Positions 60,387-64,000 of a stretch of 64,000 bases of DNA are shown here, one piece after another (the first letter of the stretch is position 1; each line of letters begins with the position of its first letter). The notes beneath the pieces were generated by a model. That model was not told the DNA's origin, made no database searches, and saw only the letters and a program-made list of their open reading frames with translations. The stretch is from Micavibrio_A sp041655955. GTDB lineage: Bacteria > Pseudomonadota > Alphaproteobacteria > Micavibrionales > Micavibrionaceae. The stretch covers positions 186,001 to 250,000 of the forward strand of contig JBBAEN010000002.1 in NCBI GenBank assembly GCA_041655955.1, in the 5' to 3' direction. The translations under genes were made by a program, and so were the position numbers.

Positions 60387-61442
60387 ATGAAATACGGGGC
60401 CGTTATCTGTATCGGGGCACTATTATGGGCGGCGCCTGCCGTGGCAGGGTTTGAATTCATGCCGGAAACAGCGAAGCGTCCCGCGCCCGCGCCCGTGCCC
60501 GCGCCTGCGTCCGCTCCATCCGCTTACGCACCGGTTCGGGGTAGCGCGCCGAACGGCCTGCTCACGCCGGAGCCGCCCGCGGGGCGTATGCCCGCCCTTG
60601 CAACCGTGCCGGTGATTGCCGAACCGCTCGCCCCGCCGCCCTCCGGCCGCGCCGATCGCGTCCTGAACAGGAATGTCAGCACGGCGCAGGATCCTTTAAG
60701 GATCAATCCCGCGCCGCTGCGCCCGCGTCCCGCCCCTGTCCGCGCGCAAGCTGTGCAACCTTTTGACGGTGACGCTTTTCTCGATGCCGCCATTCTTGGT
60801 GAGGGTGCGCCCGCCATGGCCCGTCCGGCGGCAAGCGGCCTTACCATTAACCCTTATCCGCTCCAGTCCTCCACGGCGGCCACGACCCATGCGGATGCGG
60901 AAATGAATATGCAGATCGAGCGCGGCATGATGGAGGCGAACGGCCAGCTCCGCCCCGTCGCCGTTCCGGGAAAGCGCATGTCCGGCCTTGAAAGGGCGCA
61001 ACAAGCCGCCGCCGAAGCAGCGGCTTTTGATCCGGCGTCTTACGACGCGCAGGACGGGGAAATTGTCGAAATGACAATCGCGCCGCCGCCGCGCAAACCG
61101 TCCATCCCGCAAATAGCGGCAAGGGCGCCTTCAGGCCGGCCCGCCGCGCATCAACAGACCGCTTCTTCCTCACCCGCGCCCGTCCGCGCCGCGCCCGCGC
61201 AAATGCAATCCTATCCCGAAGCCGTGGGCTTTGGCCGCGACCTGCCGCTGGCGCTGGCGCTCCGCCAGATCGTTCCGGCGGAGTATAATTACAGCTTCGC
61301 GCAAAATATCGATCTGGGCGCGAATGTGTCGTGGGAGGGCGGAAAGCCGTGGAACGAAGTGTTGCAGGACATGCTTTCCGGCACGGGTTTTTATGCCGAT
61401 ATACGCGGCAACGAGGTGCGTATCAGGAACATGAATTCCTGA
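60387..61442 (+). CDS. exported protein with a TcpQ/PilN-type C-terminal domain
   Basis: The 351-residue precursor has a signal peptide (MKYGAVICIGALLWAAPAVA) and a long Pro/Ala-rich region (residues about 25-270) ending in a small folded domain: GFGRDLPLALALRQIVPAEYNYSFAQNIDLGANVSWEGGKPWNEVLQDML, FYADIRGNEVRIR. The latter resembles the C-terminal domain of TcpQ/PilL-type secretin partners and the DotD fold. It follows icmT with GGAAGGAAG as ribosome site and may be an extra outer-membrane-core component. Confidence 0.8.
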   Translation: MKYGAVICIGALLWAAPAVAGFEFMPETAKRPAPAPVPAPASAPSAYAPVRGSAPNGLLTPEPPAGRMPALATVPVIAEPLAPPPSGRADRVLNRNVSTAQDPLRINPAPLRPRPAPVRAQAVQPFDGDAFLDAAILGEGAPAMARPAASGLTINPYPLQSSTAATTHADAEMNMQIERGMMEANGQLRPVAVPGKRMSGLERAQQAAAEAAAFDPASYDAQDGEIVEMTIAPPPRKPSIPQIAARAPSGRPAAHQQTASSSPAPVRAAPAQMQSYPEAVGFGRDLPLALALRQIVPAEYNYSFAQNIDLGANVSWEGGKPWNEVLQDMLSGTGFYADIRGNEVRIRNMNS

Positions 61443-61631
61443 TGCGCGGCCTTGCGCTCTTTCCAACCGCTATATGACGGGGCGGATGACGGGCAAGAAA
61501 ACCCCCCGCATTTTGACATGAACGATTATCGGCGGCGCGGTGCGGTGCGGACGCAGTGCGGTCACCGTTGGCGCAGGCGTGACGGCCATGATGATCATGG
61601 ACGGCTCCACCGGCATCGGTTCAGCCAATTA

Positions 61632-62759
61632 TTATCTTAAGTAATTTGCCAGCGTCAGTTGCGAGAGCATCGCCGTAACCTGGAACGACGCCTGTATCTG
61701 GGTCTGGAGCTGGGTAATCTTGACCGATGCTTCCGTAATGTCGATGGTTTCAGTATCGCCGATCACGTCCTTATAGGCGTTGATCTGGGCCGTGTGCGCT
61801 TCCTTGACGATGGAAAGCTGGCCGTGGGTTTGCGAAAGCTTGAAGCCGATTTTATCGAGATCGTCGATGGCGTTGTTCAGCATGACCGACAAATCGCCGA
61901 TAACCTTGAAGAAGTTTTCCTGTTTTTCCTTTGGCGGGAACGGGGCGACGTCTTCGGGCAAGGCCGTCGCCGCGGGGTCGTTCAAGGCGCCCGGCGCATA
62001 TTCAACGGGCGGCAATTGCTGCAACACGCCAAGGGCGATGACGATATCTTTCATGGCGCTGTTATTGGCGAGGGTCGTATAGTCGAATTCAACCTGATCA
62101 TTGACGCGGACATGGGTTTTCCCCGCCGTTCCCGATGTGATGGCGTCCGAATAGCCAAGGACGGTATCGGAAATGCCGCGATAGGCCGCGATAAATTCGT
62201 CCGTCGTTATCGTGCCGTCGCCCCAATCGCCGATAAGGCCGGAGGCTATGATCGGGGGATTGGTCAAATCGCTTTCATCGGGGAGGAATTGCCCGAGCGC
62301 GCTTTGGAAAAGCCCCGTATCGGTGATGGGTTGTTGCGACACGTCGCCGCCGCCGTAAAGATAGCGGTCGCCGTCAACCTGGTTCATGATGTTCAGGATA
62401 AAGCCGTAAACATTCCCCGCCAGTTCTTTCATGGCGTCGAAATCGGGATAGTCGCCCTGTTCGAGGCTGATGGTCAGCGCGTTTGAAATGGTTTCCGCCT
62501 GCGCCTTTAATTCGCCGACGCCTGTTTGCATGAGCTTGATGCGCCGTTCGGCGTTCTTGATGTTCGTTATATAGGTGTCGAGCGAATTGACGCCGACGCG
62601 CGCGCGCTGCGTTTTCATGATATCGCTGCCGAGGCCGGAAAGTTTTTGCGTCTTGCGCCCCGATGAAATCTGCAAGGTCAGATCGCCCATCGTTTGCTGC
62701 TGCCCTTTCAGGCGCGCAATCTGGTCGAGATATTGTCCCAGAGTGGATATGTTGGCCAT
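61632..62759 (-). CDS. flgL: flagellar hook-associated protein FlgL (HAP3)
   Basis: FlgL forms the junction between hook and filament. The 375-residue protein has ISTLGQYLDQIARLKGQQQTMGDLTLQISSGRK and QASFQVTAMLSQLTLANYLR, the paired coiled-coil D0 regions of flagellin-like proteins, with QVDGDRYLYGGGDVSQQPI in the variable middle (FxFaG-like). Co-directional with flgK upstream. The last residues overlap nothing on the plus strand; the plus-strand gene ends about 190 bases away. Confidence 0.93.
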   Translation of the reverse strand: MANISTLGQYLDQIARLKGQQQTMGDLTLQISSGRKTQKLSGLGSDIMKTQRARVGVNSLDTYITNIKNAERRIKLMQTGVGELKAQAETISNALTISLEQGDYPDFDAMKELAGNVYGFILNIMNQVDGDRYLYGGGDVSQQPITDTGLFQSALGQFLPDESDLTNPPIIASGLIGDWGDGTITTDEFIAAYRGISDTVLGYSDAITSGTAGKTHVRVNDQVEFDYTTLANNSAMKDIVIALGVLQQLPPVEYAPGALNDPAATALPEDVAPFPPKEKQENFFKVIGDLSVMLNNAIDDLDKIGFKLSQTHGQLSIVKEAHTAQINAYKDVIGDTETIDITEASVKITQLQTQIQASFQVTAMLSQLTLANYLR

Positions 62760-62796
62760 GATGTTCTCTCCTTAAATACCCTTAAAATCCCGCTTC

Positions 62797-64000
62797 CTAG
62801 CGGAAGGCGTTCAATAGTTCCTGAAACATGGAATCCGCCGCCGATACCGCCCGCGCCGCCGCCGAATAGGCCGTCTGGACGACGATCAGCATTGAAAGCT
62901 CTTCGTCGATATTCACGCCTGTTTCATTCAGGAAGCGTTCTTGTAAAACCATCCGCATCGTGTCTTCGTCGCTTTTTTGCGCGTTCACCGCGATAATGTC
63001 CTGTGCGTGCGCATTGACCATTTTTTGCGAAAAATCAAGGAGCGATTCTCCCGTCAGGATCCTTGTCGATGTGGAGCCGCTGGCGCCCAGCGCATCCTGC
63101 CGGAAGGGGACGTAAATGCCGGAGCCTGCAACCGTTTCCGAACGGTAGGACACGTTCGTCACCGGCGATGTTTCGGTGACCGTCGTCCCGTTCACCGTAT
63201 AGCGGCCAAACAGGGCGGAGGCGACGCTGACGCCCGAAGGCAGAACCGCAAGGGCGGGGTTGAGCGCGGCGCTCGTCGTGCCGGGGCCGGAAACGATGCG
63301 GATATCGCCGCCATATTGCGGGCCGCCATGGCTGTCGTCGATGCCGGGTCTTAAATGGAGATGGCCTGTGGCCGTGTCGAAATCAACGAACAATCCCGGC
63401 ACGCCGGAGCCTGTCGCGGGGTTATATTCAAGCTTGGCGACAAGCTCGGTTATCGTATCCCCCGGCTCAATCGTAATGCGGACGGGATCGTTGTTGCCGA
63501 CCTGTATGTCGAAATAAGGATCTTCGGTCACATAGACGCCTTCACGGAATCCGATAGCGCCGAAAGCCTCTGTTCCCATCGCATCGGTAAAGCCGTTGGC
63601 GGAAAATTCGACGGTCGCCTGCGATTTTAAAACAAGCTGCCCGTTCGCGTTGCGCGTTGCCGTCGTTGCGAGTTCGGGCGGCAGGCCGGCGGCGGTTATG
63701 CCGTCATTGATGGCGGCAATCAGTTGATCAAGCGCGTTATTAATGCCGGGGCCGCCGATCGCATAGGCAGGATCGGCGGCGATAGCGCCGAGATCGATAT
63801 TGATGGTGGCGGGGCCCGCCCCAAGGCGCGGCTCCGAGAATGTAATGTTGAACTGGGCGTTGTTCGGCCAGTCGGGGAAGAATTGTTCCAGCGCGCCGTA
63901 AAGATCCAGCGCGCCCGGCGTGCCGCTATCAAGCTCTGAAAAATTGGAAAGATTGATCCCGCCGACGACATTGTTGCGGGAGGGAAGGCCGAGCCAGCTT
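62797..64000 (-). CDS. flgK: flagellar hook-associated protein FlgK (HAP1), 5' part missing
   Basis: The frame is open on the minus strand from the window edge to the stop at 62797; the start lies beyond 64000. About 400 codons are present. The C-terminus has DEDTMRMVLQERFLNETGVNIDEELSMLIVVQTAYSAAARAVSAADSMFQELLNAFR, the D0 coiled coil unique to FlgK, and the middle has ITIEPGDTITELVAKLEYNP. An internal Met near 63579 is not the start, since the same frame continues with flagellar-like sequence to the edge. Confidence 0.92.
   Translation of the reverse strand, partial: SWLGLPSRNNVVGGINLSNFSELDSGTPGALDLYGALEQFFPDWPNNAQFNITFSEPRLGAGPATINIDLGAIAADPAYAIGGPGINNALDQLIAAINDGITAAGLPPELATTATRNANGQLVLKSQATVEFSANGFTDAMGTEAFGAIGFREGVYVTEDPYFDIQVGNNDPVRITIEPGDTITELVAKLEYNPATGSGVPGLFVDFDTATGHLHLRPGIDDSHGGPQYGGDIRIVSGPGTTSAALNPALAVLPSGVSVASALFGRYTVNGTTVTETSPVTNVSYRSETVAGSGIYVPFRQDALGASGSTSTRILTGESLLDFSQKMVNAHAQDIIAVNAQKSDEDTMRMVLQERFLNETGVNIDEELSMLIVVQTAYSAAARAVSAADSMFQELLNAFR

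Overview
The window looks like 64 kb of an alphaproteobacterial chromosome centred on its replication origin. The main evidence is gene order: leuS-lptE-holA, parB-parA-rsmG-mnmG-mnmE, rho-hemJ-hemH-hemE, then ppsR-aroE-coaE-dnaQ-secB-Tim44-mltA. This is the classic origin-proximal neighbourhood of that class. An LPS/outer-membrane set (lptE, a porin, an O-antigen-ligase-like protein, an entericidin-like lipoprotein), a CtrA-type TTAA-N7-TTAA motif, clustered GANTC sites and a flagellar flgK-flgL pair fit the same picture. I cannot name the genus.

Layout. 1-8.8 kb: a TerC/Alx-type membrane protein, hslV and hslU (unusually separated by about 1 kb), an Smr protein and several unknown proteins. 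9.4-18.4 kb: YggS-type PLP protein, porin, DUF3576-like lipoprotein, leuS, lptE, an unknown methyltransferase-like gene and holA. 18.8-27.5 kb: parB, parA, rsmG, mnmG, a deoxyinosine-glycosylase-like gene and mnmE, all on the minus strand, with three parS-like sites inside rsmG and mnmG. 27.7-35.3 kb: an eight-CxxC membrane protein, then rho and the haem genes. 35.27-35.75 kb: probable oriC. 35.75-45 kb: two related degenerate metallopeptidase-like genes, then the ppsR-to-mltA block. 45.3-53.1 kb: O-antigen-ligase-like protein, small envelope proteins, tRNA-Ala(GGC), mscL, an NtrC-type regulator, a Bax-inhibitor-1 protein, an M48 peptidase and LemA. 53.2-61.4 kb: a FIST sensor, a Dsb-like protein, a lytic transglycosylase and a compact Dot/Icm (IncI Tra-like) block dotD-dotC-dotB-icmT. 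61.6-64 kb: flgL and a partial flgK.

Two unusual themes recur. First, intergenic stretches hold gene relics: a decayed copy of the 5' part of holA directly behind holA, and a fragment of alanine dehydrogenase between lptE and the next gene. Second, degenerate short tandem repeats (units of 5, 9, 11, 13, 15 and 51 bp) fill gaps and extend into coding sequence. They add about 250 residues to the N-terminus of RsmG, a repeat to LptE, and Gly/Ala-rich segments to ParA and a winged-helix regulator. Several genes also have a -10 hexamer 5-7 bases before the ATG and no Shine-Dalgarno, suggesting leaderless mRNAs.
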